Source of the DNA: Gnetum montanum | Lineage: Eukaryota > Streptophyta > Gnetopsida > Gnetales > Gnetaceae | DNA length: 64,000 bases | Assembly: GCA_015680685.1 (NCBI GenBank) | Contig: MNCI01035006.1 | Location: 336,324-400,323 of the forward strand | Direction: 5' to 3' | Shown: positions 46,561 to 60,425 of the stretch, piece by piece | Layout of the letters: each line of letters starts with the position of its first letter | How positions within the stretch are numbered: the stretch's first letter is position 1 | Notes under the pieces: generated by a model | The model's database searches: none | The model's input: only the letters and a program-made list of their open reading frames with translations | Told to the model about the DNA's origin: nothing | Made by a program: the position numbers and the translations under genes

Positions 46561-47559
46561 GTGATGTTTCAAGTTTAAGATGAGATAAGGATCGTATTCA
46601 TCTATTGAGATGGTCACTTTGGATATTTGAATGGTTACATGGGCTAACGAGGAATTTCAAATGTTGACATCATGGCTATGGTATGACAATGACATGTGTA
46701 CTAGCTGAAAAGAGCCTTTATGCTTCATGCTTAAATTACTGGTTGCTCAATAATGTGTTAGAGGAACCAACACTTTATCCTTGGGCTTCTTTGACCAATC
46801 AACTTCTCCCTTTATTTTTTTGGAGCCATTCATTTCTCTTTATACTTCATTGGCTTCTCAGCTATCTTGGCAATTTTCTTCTCCATTTTTTTGATGAAAT
46901 CTTCATCGGGTTTCATTACCAAGGCCAAATTTTATTTTATTTTCATGTTGAATGAGATGTGTTACATTTAGTAAACTTGATGGTAAAGCATGGTAAAGAA
47001 GATATCACATGATCATGGTGCATGAATGAAAATCATAGATTTTTGTTGTTAGCAAGATAAGAAAGGTTGTAATTTGGCTATGGGAATATGGCTCAAAAGG
47101 AGTAATAGGAGTTATGTGAGGTAAGCACTATTGGTATAATTAGACAATCTAACTGAATCTCATATATTAACATTATGTGGTGAATCATTGTTGTAATGAG
47201 TCACACATCTATGATGGCTTTGAGCTTGTCTTGCAAGCAAAAATCCAAGAGGATAAGAAAACAAATCAAAGAATACATGTGATTACAAGAGATTGCATAA
47301 GGCCACATAAGGTAATAAGCATAAATAGGTCATCATATGTTACAATTGGTAAAACATGAGAGATCTATATTTTGTTTCACAAATTCATAAAAAGTGTGCA
47401 GTGCTTTGAGATGCCAAAAAGAGAAAGATAAGAGGTCATATAGGTTTGAATTTTATAGGCTACAAAGGTTGTTGATATCAATTATTCATTCAAACATGTA
47501 AAAAATGCAAATAAAAGGTACAATCAAATAGGTTAATATTAGATATAGTAATACTTGAG
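46561..47559 (-). other. element G 3' region with a lysine-rich coding scrap
   Basis: Mostly non-coding. At about 46700-46960 the minus strand reads MKPDEDFIKKMEKKIAKIAE and KPMKYKEK, then GQRSPRIK, a lysine-rich helical piece of unknown origin. I see no LTR edge that I can defend. Confidence 0.4.
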
Positions 47560-50500
47560 ATAGGAATGATAGATCATATTTGTCAATTCATTTCCATCCA
47601 TGATTGCCAGTATAAATACTCCATTGCCATAAGCTTTGGAAAATAAAAAAGATCATTTCTAATTGGCCAAGAACTTATTCATATGTTCATGAATGACCTT
47701 AAGGATAAGGTCTTCTTCCTTGACTTTCCAAATGTTTGGATCATGATGATGCTATTGTTTCTACATCTCTTAATATTGTTCGATGTGAGTAAGAATTTGT
47801 ATTCACTGCTCCTCCACTGAATCAAGGTTAATGGTATGCAGCTCCTTATTTTGGTCATCACCTATGAAGTTAGATAGAGCTATCCTTAAGGATGGAACCT
47901 TCAATTAAAGAGGAAAAATAGATTTAGATCTATAAATAAGGTTATATGAGAAGGCACCAATTAGGGTTCTGAAGGTTGTCTTATAGGCCCAAAGTACATA
48001 CAAGAGTAATTCTTATCACTTGCATTTGCTATTATTTAGCATCTTGTTAAGGAGGTTTATGATGACCTTGTTGTTGGCTTTGGCTTGTTTGTTGACTCGT
48101 GGATAGTATGCTAATGAAAAGGAATATTTGATGTTTAATTATTGATAAAAGGTTTACATTTATTAGCTACTAGACTATGGTTCATTATCTATAACTACAA
48201 TTAGGGGTAAGCCAAAATAGGACATTATGTTATCTAATATGAAATTATAGAATTGTGAAGATGTTGTTTTTCTCAAAGGAATAGCTTCAACCTACTTCAT
48301 GAAATATTTGGTTGCAATGATGATGAAGCTATCTTCCACTGAAGACTTGGGCATTATAGGTCTGATAATGTTAATTTCCTTCATTGAAATGTTTATGTGA
48401 TTTGAGAAATGTGTAACTTAATTGATGGCACATGTATTAAGTTACTATGTCATTGATAGATATCACAAGTTTTAATCTTCTATAGTTAGTCCCTTTCCAT
48501 ATAGGACCATTAGTATCCTAATTGTATAATCTTTGTAGTCATGGCTCTAGGTCCTATATGTCCTCCACATATGCCCTTGTGAACCTACTAAAGGATTGTG
48601 CAAGATCTGGTTTTACCCAAGCATACTAACAAAATGTCATCGTAGGACCTTTGAAATATTATATTATCAACTATAATGATATATTATTTTGATCATTTAT
48701 GTATAGCATCCTTTTGAGAGGCAGTTAGGTTCTATGGAGGTTCATCATGCATTAAATGAAACTTAATGTTGTCATACCATTCCTATTGAGGAACATTTTC
48801 AAAGATTACTATAGAGGTACCTTTAGTGTTCTGTGTGATGGCAAGAGTAGAGTTATCCATTAATAAAGGTAAGTTGCTAAACACATCTAACATCACACTT
48901 AGGGCTAAGGTTGTAATGGCATTAGCTAAGGTGTTTCTGGTTTGAGGGATGTGTTGTATACCAACATCTATAAGTTGTAGCATGAATTTTTGGCTAGATC
49001 ATAGTAAAGTTGTAAATGTTTGGCTTTGCATATGTAGACCTTGGTTATCTGGTTAACCATAAGTTGTAAATCATCTTTTATCATTAAACATGTGATTTAT
49101 TGATTATGAGTTGCCATCATTCCACTAATTAATCCTTCATATTTTACTATGTTGTTGGTACATGAGAATTGAAAATGATAAGTGAAAGAATGGATCTCAC
49201 TAGAGGATGATGTTATGATGGTAATAGCACTAGCCCCATGGGTTTTTGAAGCCCCACCAAAGTGCATAATGGCCTCATATCCTTCGGGTACCTCATTAAC
49301 AATATTGTCATGTTGATCAAGGAATTTAGGATCTATGGCTGCATTGTCCTCAACTGGAAAAGTTGTGAGTTGAGTAGCTATAGCCTAATCTTTTCTTGAG
49401 GCTTAGAATATGTAATGTAGGGCAAAATTAGCTATTATGACCTTCCACTAGGCTATTTGGCTACTGTTTTATATATTATTTGTTATGGCTCTTAGCATGT
49501 TATCTCTACATATGATGTTGACTTGGCTACTAAAGAGGTAGTGTATTCACTTCTTTAGAAAAAATACTAGGGCCAAACAATACTTCTCAACCTCAGTGTA
49601 TTAGGTCTCATAGGCTATCAATGCATGGCTTAAGTAGTAAATGAGTAGCTTTACTCCATCATCTTATTTTTGATAGAGTAGAGAGGCTATGGATGTGGTA
49701 GAGATTACGACATAGATATAAAATAGTTTGTCTCTCTGAGGTGGGTACATAGTGGGAAATTAGACCAAATCTTGCTTAATGATGTCAAAGGCTTCTTGGA
49801 ATTATTCAATTATCTCATAGTGAACTTCCTTCTTAAGTGAGTGTTGCATGGGTTGTAGCCTATCCATAAGTCTTAAGATGAATCTACAAATAAACTATAA
49901 TATACCCTATAATCCTTGTAGTTTCTTAAGGTTATTAGGTATGGTCAAGTTGGTTATGGCCTTTATCTTCCCAAGATCGACACATATCCCTACCTAAAAT
50001 ATTATGAAACCAAGAATCTTACTCATTTAATGCTTAAGACACACTCTTAGAATACTTGAGACATCGTTGGAGTACTAGGTTTAGATCATGTGCATGATCA
50101 TTGACCATCTTGGACTTTATGGCTATGTCATCAACATAATCATTAAGTAACCCTAGCATATAGTCATTAAAAATATAAGTCATAGCTCATTGATAGGTTG
50201 CATCCATGTTCTATAGACCAAATGGCATCATGATATAACAAAAGGTTTCCTAAAGGGTCATGAAGGTTGTATAGAGTTGATGCTCTAGATCAACCCTAAC
50301 CTTGGTGTATCTTGAGAACTCATCCATAAAGGATAACAAGGCATGGTTGGCATAGTATTGATATGTTAATCAATACTAAGCAAATGAGTGTCATGTTTAA
50401 TCATTTCCTTATTAAGAACTTAGAAATTGATGTAGATACGAATCCTCACATTCTTCTTGGAAACTATCACTATGTTGGACATCCAATTAGTGTAATCAAT

Positions 50501-50950
50501 AGCTCAGATGAAACCAACTTGTTATAGCTTCTTGATCTTATCAAGGTTCTCAAAGACCAATTTTGGTCTAACTTTGTGAACTTTTCATTTGATAGGTTTG
50601 ATGCTAGGGTCTACTATGAAGTTATGTTGTACTAAACATGGGCCTAATCCTGGAATATCTTCATATGACCAAGTAAAGGATTTAATATTATCTTGAATGA
50701 CCTTGGTGATGTCTTGGGTCATTTGGGGTTTGAGTGAGAAACTTAGTTTTAATGTTTTCTCCTTACAATTGTGTGTCGTAATAAGGACCTTGACTAGTGA
50801 ATCCTCAATAGTTTCACTAGCCTCAAGGTTAAGGGTTTTAACCATGTAATCATGCCATTTGAGGGACTTCTATATTGAGGCTATATGGTCAAATAGGCTC
50901 TTAGGTTCAAGATATAGATAATAGGGGGTTAATTGGTCATTTGACATCAC
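47560..50950 (-). pseudogene. Tat-like Ty3/gypsy pol (element G): RT, RNase H, integrase
   Basis: Minus-strand motifs: FTWSYEDIPGLGPCLVQHNF near 50640-50700 (start of gypsy RT, W-S-Y-E-D-M-P-G-L), SNIVIVSKKNVRIRIYINF near 50440-50490, and MLGLLNDYVDDIAIKSK near 50110-50160 with an intact Y-V-D-D box. The second, archaeal-type RNase H module typical of Tat elements appears as YEGLISGMMATHNQ near 49110-49150 and IQHIPQTRNTLANAITTLAL near 48890-48960. Integrase: MPKSSVEDSFIIIATKYFMK and VEAIPLRKTT near 48270-48350 (first Asp appears lost), and a C-terminal part with DPNIWKVKEEDLILKVIHEH near 47690-47750. Gag and protease are missing; tandem arrays lie upstream. Many stops elsewhere. Confidence 0.85.
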
Positions 50951-51229
50951 CATAGGATCTGTTCATGCTTAGAGGTAGGTCAATTTGTGTCCATGTATCC
51001 ATGTTCTAATCCTGCATGTTAACAAAAAAAAACATATTCAGTGGCATTTGTGTGATAGAATTAGTAAATAATGCTAACATAGTACAAAACACTATAATAA
51101 TAGAGCAAATTAAGCTGAAGTAAGGCTAAACCATAGTAAAACAAGACTAAACCAGGCCAACAATGTCATAATATAGTGTACAAAGCTCACAAAAAGGTAC
51201 ATCAAGGTCAAACAAGATGGAATAAGGGC

Positions 51230-51770
51230 CAAATGATGCAAAATGATGTAGAGCAAGGGATAAATGAAGGCTAAGTAAAATTAAAACAATGCAAAATGAT
51301 GTCAAATGAGGTCAAATAGGATCCTAGTGATGCCAAATGACATCAAATAATGCTAAATGATGCTAAATTCTGGTAAAACAAGATCAAATGATGTCAAAAA
51401 TGATGTAAAATGATACTAATTGATATCAAAATATTACAAAATGTTGTCGAATGATATCAAATAATACCAAATGATACCAAATGATGTCAAATGAGGAAAA
51501 TGATGACAAAAATAATGGAAAATAATAAAAAATGATTAGAAATGATGTTGAGATGATATGAAATGATCTTGAAATTATAGAAGATGTTGTTTAATGATGT
51601 TGAATGACATCAAAAGATGTTAAAATAATACCAAATGATATCAAATGCTAAAAAAATAACATCAAATGATGTCAAAGAAGGTCAAATAAGGCTAAACAAG
51701 ATAAAATGACATTAAAATAATGCAAGAAATGGCACCAAATGGTATCAAATGATGTATACAGAGGTTAAGC
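51230..51770. repeat. degenerate short tandem repeat, AAATGATGTC type
   Basis: Words such as CAAATGATGTCAAATGATG, CAAATAATACCAAATGATACC and GAAATGATGTTGAGATGATA follow each other every 10-13 bp over about 540 bp. It lies directly upstream of the RT start of element G, where gag and protease would be expected. Confidence 0.85.
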
Positions 51771-52129
51771 ATAGTTGAACAAGGTCAAACTTTGTTGGAG
51801 ATAATATTAGGTGATAATATTTATTTTTCAAGTGTTTTTATGGTCAAAATAGGGAAAAATTTACTGAAAGTAGGTCATAAATTGTTAAAATAAGTGGAAA
51901 TTTGATGAAAATAGATTATAAATTGTCAAAATAAGTAAAACTCTATAGAAATAGGCTGTAAAATAATAAAATAAATAAAAAAAGCTAGCAAAAAATAGAA
52001 AACTTTTGTAAAAATATAAAAATCTTATATAATAGAAAAAATCTTATGAAAAGTAGCTGTAAACTAATAGAACAATGATTTTTTATGATAAAAATAATTA
52101 AAAAAAGTATTAAAAACTTGTATTTTCAA

Positions 52130-53900
52130 CATGTAGAAACCACCTTTCCAACTTGTGGACTTTGTGTGTCATGTACATAACATGTGGAACTTATTAATGC
52201 TACATTTGGGCTAGATTGGTGAACTTTTGAGCTTATTTGTGCTTCATATGCTGGTCCATACTTTGCTCCAACATATGAGGCCTGAAGCTCCAAAGTATGG
52301 AAATTTTAAATCTAGAATACAATGTGTATGGATTTTTCTCACAATGTGTAGATAGTTTGGACTAGATTCTAGGCTTGTAAGAACTACTAGGGCATCTTAT
52401 GACCACAAGCCTTAGGCATGTGGAACCCACTTTGATGGTGTTTGAGCTTGTTTTGACTTGTTCATTGGTGTTAGAGGTTTCATACTTTGGTTCATACGTT
52501 GGTCCAATGTATGAGGCTTGTTTTACAACATATGAGAGTTATATGCTAGATGTAGGAAGAATTTTCACCAATATTTTGAAGTTTCAAAGCTCTTTTGATA
52601 GCATGTAGGGTTTAGAAGAGAAACTTGTAGCTTTGGAGTTGTATGGAGAAAGGTGGATACATGTTACTGCTCACACGTTGGCCTATATATTGGCCCAAAA
52701 TGTAACACTTGTGCTTACAATGTGTGACTATTTTGACATGGTTTTGTACTTGTGGAATCCACAAGGGTAGCTTCTGACCACTCCGAGTCAAGCCTTCAGC
52801 ATGTGGAACTTACTTTAGCAATGTTTTAGCTTATTTGGACTTCATTATTGTTAGTAGAGATCTCATATATTGATCCATACATTAGCCCAACATATGAGAC
52901 CTACCTCCTCAGTGTATGAACTGCCTTTGGCCATTATGTGATGATTTCAACTGAGTTTTATTTACTTCCTCAAGGCTATTGGGGCAACAACTAGGGTTTT
53001 AGAGGAAAATCTATAGTTTTTAGGTTGAATGAACTAAGGTGAAGGCTTGCATATGCCCACACATTGTCTTATATGTTGGTTCAACCTATTGGACTTACTC
53101 CTTCAACATATGGGGCTTCATAAGTAATTTTGTAGGAGTTTTAACCAATCGTTTGACTTCCTCTAACTCCTAGTGCAACGACTAGTATTTTGGAGGAAGA
53201 TTGCTGGCTTTAGGGGTTGTATTGATTAAGATAAAAGTTTGGTGATGTCCACACATTGGCTTATACATTGGTCGAACATGTGGGGCTTATGTCCCAATGT
53301 ACAAGGTCCTAAAGTTAGTTTTTAGAGCTTGTTAATGTTAATTTCTAAGTTAATTGTACCTCTAGGTTTTGTGGGTTCCACTAAGCTACTTTTGAGCAAG
53401 TTTGAACATGTTAAAAATTTTTGTAGGAATCAAACATTAGCTTGTACATTGTCCCAATATATGAGGCTTGATTATCAATGTATGGGATCTAAATTAGTAT
53501 ATTTTAAGGGTTTTCGACAAGGTTATTAATGTCCTCAACCCTTTGTGTCTACGACTTAGGGTAGGATTTGTAGTTTTTAGGACCATTTTCAGAAGAGTAT
53601 GAGGTCTTTTGATAAAGATTAATTATCCTTGAGGTCTCATACATTGTTCTATACATTGGTCAAATGTATAAGACTAATCTTTTTAACATATGAGCCCTAA
53701 CTCTCAACATATAAGCTTTCTTATGTGCATTTTTTGTGTTTGATAAACTTGTTAAAATTTTGAAGTTTGATGGAGTCCTCTAGATGACTTGTGGATGATC
53801 TTGAGATGGTTTAGACTTGGTCAAAACCTCCACATGTTGGATCTCTTGTGAGCAATGTGTCGCTAAGGCTTTGAATCCTATATGTTGAAGTATATGTTGT
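52130..53900. repeat. degenerate tandem array, period about 191 bp, eight or nine units
   Basis: The anchor CCAACATATGAGGCTTG recurs at 52269, 52504, 52695, 52886, 53082, 53273, 53453 and 53660 (spacings 235, 191, 191, 196, 191, 180 and 207). Each unit also contains CACACATTGGCTTATACATTGG just before the anchor, a TGTGGAACCCAC or GGTTTTAGAGGAAAA segment between anchors, and a second CAACATATG copy. Units are well diverged, so the array is old. Tat/Ogre elements are known to carry tandem repeats in untranslated regions; this array may be such a case. Confidence 0.85.
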
Positions 53901-54659
53901 GCCAAAGATCATAATGTATGAGGTAAGAAATAGAAATCTTCCACCAAAATGTAACATACAAGGCCTAATTCTCATTAAATATATCTTAATATTAACATGT
54001 AGAAGGTTTTATTATTTTTCCAAAGACCTTTTATTATTAACATGTTTGTGCTTTGAGGATTTTTTGCACCAAACTACAGCATTGGAGCTAGTTTCCTTTC
54101 CAATCTCTCGATTGTGGGACCTAGAATCTACAGTCATTGTTGAAGATCCAATTTCCAACATTCTTGTAGAAAATCCTAGGTTCTAACATATATATTTGTA
54201 GAATTATCATAGTAGGTCAAGGAATTTTAGGCTTTTCTTTCACAATAATCAAGGCAAAGATTTAAGGCTTTTGGCAACCATGGTGAAGAAGATCATTTTG
54301 ATGATTTAGAATCTAGTTTTGAACAAGGTAGAGGAGACCATTTGAATTCTTTCTAGGATTTGAAATCCTACTATAGGTGAAGGATTTTCATCAAGGTATC
54401 CTAGGTACCAAGTTCTCACCATTTTTCTTGATTTTACATGAATTTGTGGAAACATTTTTCCACCTCTAAACTTACCTAGGTTGAAATTTATTGATCTAGT
54501 TGTGTTGAATTAAATATTTAGAACTATTGATTATATTAGAATCAATATTTTAATTTTTAAACATTAATTTAGGAATATTTATGATCTTTCTTAAACCCAT
54601 ATGTAGAATTTTACTCTATTCTTGCTTGTTTTACTTCAACTTTGTTGATTAATCTAACT
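53901..54659. other. non-coding stretch between tandem array and unit (iii)
   Basis: I see no repeat or protein similarity. The segment TTTTGGCAACCATGGTG near 54265 is faintly like a primer-binding site start, but no LTR edge supports that. Confidence 0.4.
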
Positions 54660-57600
54660 CGCATATGAGTAGATTTTTTATTTTGGACTGATAGATCTAT
54701 TGTTCTAGATTTTTTGGATGTACTGGAGGTGAAATAATATTTTTTTTATTTTTTCTAAAATGTTTTTTGGATTTTTCCCAACCCAGTGTTTAGTGTTCTA
54801 GCCTATTTTTGCAAAAATTTTTTGTTTTCCCATGGGAAAACTGGTAGTTTTGGGATGTTTTTGTGTTTTTTTTGTCAGCATTTATGATTCCAAGTTATCA
54901 AAAATTTAGTGTAGAGGGGTTCTAGTGAAGTTGATATTTTGTTTTTTAAAATTTTTCTAGAGTGTATATTATAGTTGATTCACTGTAAACTAAGTTTTAT
55001 TTTTTTGGTGAAAATTTCATGTAATTTCAAGTTAAAGTTTCATTTTCTGACAATTGTAAATGCAACTAGGGAGATTAAATTGAGTTGCTAAATGTTGGTG
55101 CTACATGTTTGTAATTAAGGGTAATTTTAAAAAGAAATTTCTATAATTTTTTCTAGCCTTGGTTCTATGATTGTCAATTGTAGTTTTAACTGTAGAGTTC
55201 TGTGGCTTCTATGGCTACAAATGATAGTGTTGGGTACTTAGGATTGGGTTTTGGCCATTGTGTACTTTTTTCAAGTCCTATGACCAACATGAGACACTTA
55301 GGCTTGCTAAGGCAACATATGAAAGGTCTTAAGGTTTTGTACTAGGGAGAATGATAGTGCATGAACTCTAGGATCAAAGAAAACTCGTGATTTTTCCTTC
55401 TACCTTCCTTGTATTCTAGGCATTTATGACCACTCATGATAAGTGTTTTCTACCTCTTTATCCATAGCATTGTCAATTTTGGCTTCATGTCTTGCTAAAT
55501 TTTTGTTTCAAGCTAAGTGTTATGCTTATTTAGGACCTTACATGCCAACTTTTTGTGAAAATATCAAAGTTGATTTTTTTTCATGTTACATGCCCATCAA
55601 TATGTTAAATCTAGTTTTTGGCTATGTTGGTTGAAGTATAAAGGTTAGTTTTTGCTTTATAGTGTGAAGGTAGTTGCATCAGTTATTTTTTATGTTTTAT
55701 ATTTAGTGGTAACATTGTCATCTTAGAGGTAATTTTGGTGTAAATTTTGTTAATTTTTGCTTTAATGTTTTTATGGTTTTCTATGTTCTCATGGTTATGC
55801 AATTTGAATATGTACAAGGCCTTCTTGAAACCTATTTTGGTTTTCATTGAGTTGGTGGGGATCCTTTGTTGCATTGAGGTGGCCACCCAAAACAATTAAA
55901 ACCTTTATATGAGCATAGATGATCGAATGAATGTGTAGTTTAGACATGGTACCTAAGAGTTCTTGCTATACCTACTACAACATTTTAGTATAATCATGTG
56001 GTTATACTTGGTTGTAGATGCTGCAACTGTAATCACAAAAACTCTTATGCTTGGATCTTTCAACTACAGTTTGAGGTTCATGATTGATGATCTTGACATC
56101 CAAAGAGAGATAGAGTAGAATAATACTTTGTATTCCAAGGGGTTCATAGGTTATCTCAAATTTGGGAGATGCTAGAGTACTCCTAATATAACATTGACAA
56201 CATCTTGATGATAGGCCAGAGCATAAATGCACTCCAAAATTGTCCAAGAATTGTCTACCTACTAGAACCATAAGTCTAGTTTTAAATTATCATATTTGTT
56301 TATTTTTGGCTTTAAGGTTATTTTCTTCTAACTCCTTTTTGATGTCTTAGTTTTTTTAGGTATAGGGTACACCCCAAAAAATTATTGAGAAATGACCAAA
56401 CCTTATTTGTGGCTTGTATAGCCTTGGAAGAATTCAAGAAAGATGAGGTTGTAAGAGTGTAAGTAGTTGATCAGCTTGAAGCTAAGTTTGGTAGATATCA
56501 TACATAGTATTCTTGCATATATCAAACTAGCTTAGCCATAAATCATGCACAAAAATGGTGGGCTTGCATAGACTTAGGAGCATGTATGCTAGCTCATCCT
56601 AAAGTTCAAGCTTTGTGAGTGAAAGTTGTTTAGTATGGCCAACAATTTTTAGCATTTTCATTTTGTGTTTTTATGTAGTTTTTTCTTTTTTAAAAAAAGT
56701 TTTTTAGTTGTTTGAAATTTTTTGATTTTTATGATTTTTTAAGGCTAACAAGTCAACTATTTTATGTTACATATTTTATATGTGAGTCTATGACTACTAT
56801 GATCATTTTAGCTTGTGCTGAGGAGAAGATTCAACTCAAGCAGAGAAAAGTAGACTCAACATAAGATTGGAAAGTAGAGGAAGCTCTTATGGATGTCCTA
56901 CAAAGGCTCACTGATGTAGGTTTGTATAACTTGTTCATGTTGCCTAGTCCATTGATGTCACATGCAGCGATATTAAACATGACTGACTCTATTGATGAGG
57001 GGATGATTAAATTCATCACTTGTGTTCATGATTATCTTTTTGTGTTGAGCATTAATGAGTCCATGTTCAATGATCTCTTTGGCATACCCTCTAGTGATGC
57101 CAAGGTTGCCACTAGAGCAAGGAAAGATATAGGTCATAAAGAGGAAATGGAAGCTTAGCTTAACTCTCCTCCTAGTGCAACATTGTCTTTTAACAATTAT
57201 GAGGTTAAGGAAGTCAATGAGACCTATCCCCTCTTCTATGATAGGACCTTTCCTATATAGCTATTGTAGAGGAAAGTCATAGGAATACAATAGGTTTAGA
57301 TTGTGAAAAAGGTGTTAATTAATGGCACTAGGTTTGACTAGGCTATCTTCCTAATCACTAGCTTAAGGGATGAAATCAGAAAGCTCTATAATATACCTCG
57401 ATAATATTCATCAAATCATTTTACATTCTTCTTTTCACATCTTAGGAGATTTGCTAAGTTGTTGGTGATTAAGAGAGATGGAAAGTGGATTGCATATGAT
57501 GCTTTTCAACTCTCTAGGCCTTGGGCCAAACATATTACTCAAGTTATGCATCACCAAAATCCACCAATCAAGGAGATAGGAGAATCATTATCTATTATCA

Positions 57601-59163
57601 CTAAGCATCTTAGTAGTTTACATGATTTTCATGGTTGTTTCCTTCATAGCAAAGGGACTAAGCCACATGCTACATGTGGCAATGCAAATATGGCCAACAG
57701 GTTATGCACAGAAGCAAATGGTACTGCTAGAAAGAAGATGAAGAGGTAATGTGTTGAAGATAACATTCAGATTCATGATGAGCAAGTGCCTAAGAAGATG
57801 ACAATTGAGCTCAACATGATTAACCAAGATGTTGTATCTATGTAAACATCTTGTTATATATTTTTATTTTTTAATTTTAAATATTTTTTACTATATTTTT
57901 AGTTATACTTTTTTGGTTATATTTTTGTTATTAAATGTTTGCAAATTTTTGTTATGTTTTATTTGTTTTGGTTTGTTGTAGGGAAGAAGTAAGAATTGGC
58001 TACAAAGGTTGCTATAGAGTAGGAGAAATAATGCAAAGAAGAGGAGGAGAGAACACCCCTAGAGGCTTTAGATGTGTTGAATTCCATCTTAAATGATTTG
58101 CCTCCAAAGAGTAATCCTTCAATAGACCTATTTCATGATCTTTCTAGTGTGCTTAAATTTTGTTTTATGTATATATATTTGTTTCAACTTTTTTATCTTA
58201 TTGCAATTAATGTCTAATAGTTATTGTCATTATAGGATGTGAACCTCCACCAGAAGCATCTACATCCACATTCTACTCCAATCCTTGGGTGGAAACCCCA
58301 GACAAGCTAGAATTCATAAAGGGAATGATGGATGACATGGTAGGAAAATTGCAACAAATAGCTCCTGATGTTGGTAAGAAAAATGTTAAAGTTTTTTTAT
58401 TTTTTGATTTTATACCTTTTTTTCATGTTTCTTATGACTACAATATTCTATGTTTTATATGTATTTTTATGTTTTTAATTTTGTTAGTTTTCAAAGTAAA
58501 ATGGAACCCCTCACAAGATGTTGAGAATATTTCATGTAAGCTGTATGAAGGGGCCACAGAATGTGCTATGTCTTGTGCAAAAGAATTCTAGGAGGTTCAA
58601 TGCTCAAATGAGCTCCTATGGAAGGAGGTTATAGCATTGAGGAAGTAAAACAATGAGCTTATTAATAAAGTCACAAGTCTTGAAGATTCCAAGGAATGCA
58701 TAGAGGCACACATGTCCAATAGGAATTCCTTGCACACTAAAGAGATAAAGTGGCCCCACTATTGAAGTGTCATCTAAGGTAAGGTTGCTTTAGAAAAAAG
58801 TAATATAGATAAATACATGCAAATGGGGCTCCTAGTTTGAAAGTCCAAGAAATGGGGTGATTACTATGCATGGGTGTTAGAATGAAACAAAATATAAAAG
58901 GCTCACAGATAGCTTAACATGAAAAAGAAGGAAAATTACATAAAATCATGGCATGAAGCATTCATGACATAATGTAACTATGAGTTATTTATTCATGGGA
59001 TAGATGCAGAGGACACTTTCAACATGTTCATAAAGTCTATGGTTGCTACTAAGTCTTGTACTTCTCAAATCACTAATACATTTAGGAAAACAACCACTAT
59101 TGAATTCTCCTATACTCCATCTAAGTGGACAAACATGTGGATCACTAAACTTAGAAAGAGGTT

Positions 59164-59182
59164 GGGGGGGGGGGGGGGGGGN
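59164..59182. other. 18-base G homopolymer followed by one N
   Basis: Eighteen G then a single undetermined base and GG, exactly at the left edge of the insertion in unit (iii). This looks like an assembly or base-calling artefact; the true junction may be missing. Confidence 0.85.
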
Positions 59183-60425
59183 GGTAGTCCACACTTCGAG
59201 GGTAGATCACAAGCACAAATCTAGACTTTGTTGCTCTTAAAATATGGTTGAAGGGTCCACACCCTGTATAGTCTTCAAGCCTCACTCTAGAGTGTTATAG
59301 CACAACACTAATCACTCAACCCTGTAAGGTCCCATTAGGCTTGGAAATGTGGTTTCAAGGCTTTCACAACCTTTACAATCTTAAGGTCCATATCAAAGTG
59401 TTGTATTATAGTACCAGCAACTCAATCCCATAGGATCCCAACAAGCTTAAGCAAGATGTCTTCCTGCAAGAAGCACATCAACCTCATAGGGCAACAAGAG
59501 AGAACAATTGCAAGGGATAAATGCAACTTAGTTTGTTGATCCTTGTACATTGAAGTACAACACACTTTACAATGAAAAAATGATGATACAATGAAGAGAA
59601 ATAGAGATTACAATGATAAAAATATGATTGGACAATGATTGTACATAAGCTTGCACATTTCCCAATGCATTTGGTGTCTTCTTGTAGCTTCCATGTTTTT
59701 AAATCCATCTTGGAACTCATGCAATGGCTAGGAAACAATCACTAATGATCATGGAAGATGTATTATTTATGCCTAAGATGTCTTTTTGTCTTTTTCTTTA
59801 ATTTTGGTAAACAAATCTTTGTCTAGGAAAGATGTCTATCTAAAATCTCTGTTTTGGAAGACATCTTTGTTTGGAGAAAGATGTCTTTCTACAACTAGCC
59901 TGTATTCTATGAAGATGTCTTTGTCTAGGGAAAGACATATGTGCCTAATGAAAGACATTTGCTATTTTGTAGAGATGTATTTTCCTATGCTACTTATTGG
60001 AAATATGTCTTTGGTATGGGAAAGACGTCTCTTCTGTAGGGGCCAAGACTGAAAATACTTGTTTTAATGTTGGGAGCCTTTGAATGCCTCCAAACAATTC
60101 CCCATAGAACTTATAGCCTCCTAGACTCATTGAAATGAGCCATAAACACTTTGAAACATGACAAAACATCCAAGATTCATTCTAAACAAAAATAGATACA
60201 TTTTGCTTGAATTCTTTATATTGTTCATGCTCCCTGAAGTCCTTATGATCCCAAATTTGCTTTTGAGTCCTTTTCTCTTGCTCCTATAAACACAAACATA
60301 TAAACATCCTTGTACTCCATTTTCCTTAATATTTTGACATACTAAAAGGTCAATAAAACATGGAGAAGGAAAAGATATTGGCAAGGGTAGATCTAGGAGA
60401 CATTAATTGGAAAACATGAGTAAAG
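59164..60425. mobile_element. LTR-like insertion in unit (iii)
   Basis: Coding sequence of (iii) stops at the poly-G tract and resumes near 60426 (KQILHK). The inserted 1.26 kb has no protein similarity. Between 59770 and 60040 it holds many GATGTCTTT and GAAAGACAT words, the same kind of AGATGTCT/AGACATCT clusters as in the chromovirus C LTRs, so it is probably a solo LTR of a related family. I found no target-site duplication, and the left edge is obscured by the G run. Confidence 0.55.

Noticed and set aside
59024-59240. Glycine-rich C-terminus for unit (iii)
   Set aside because: The glycines come from the suspect poly-G tract at the insertion edge; coding sequence of (iii) resumes 1.26 kb later.
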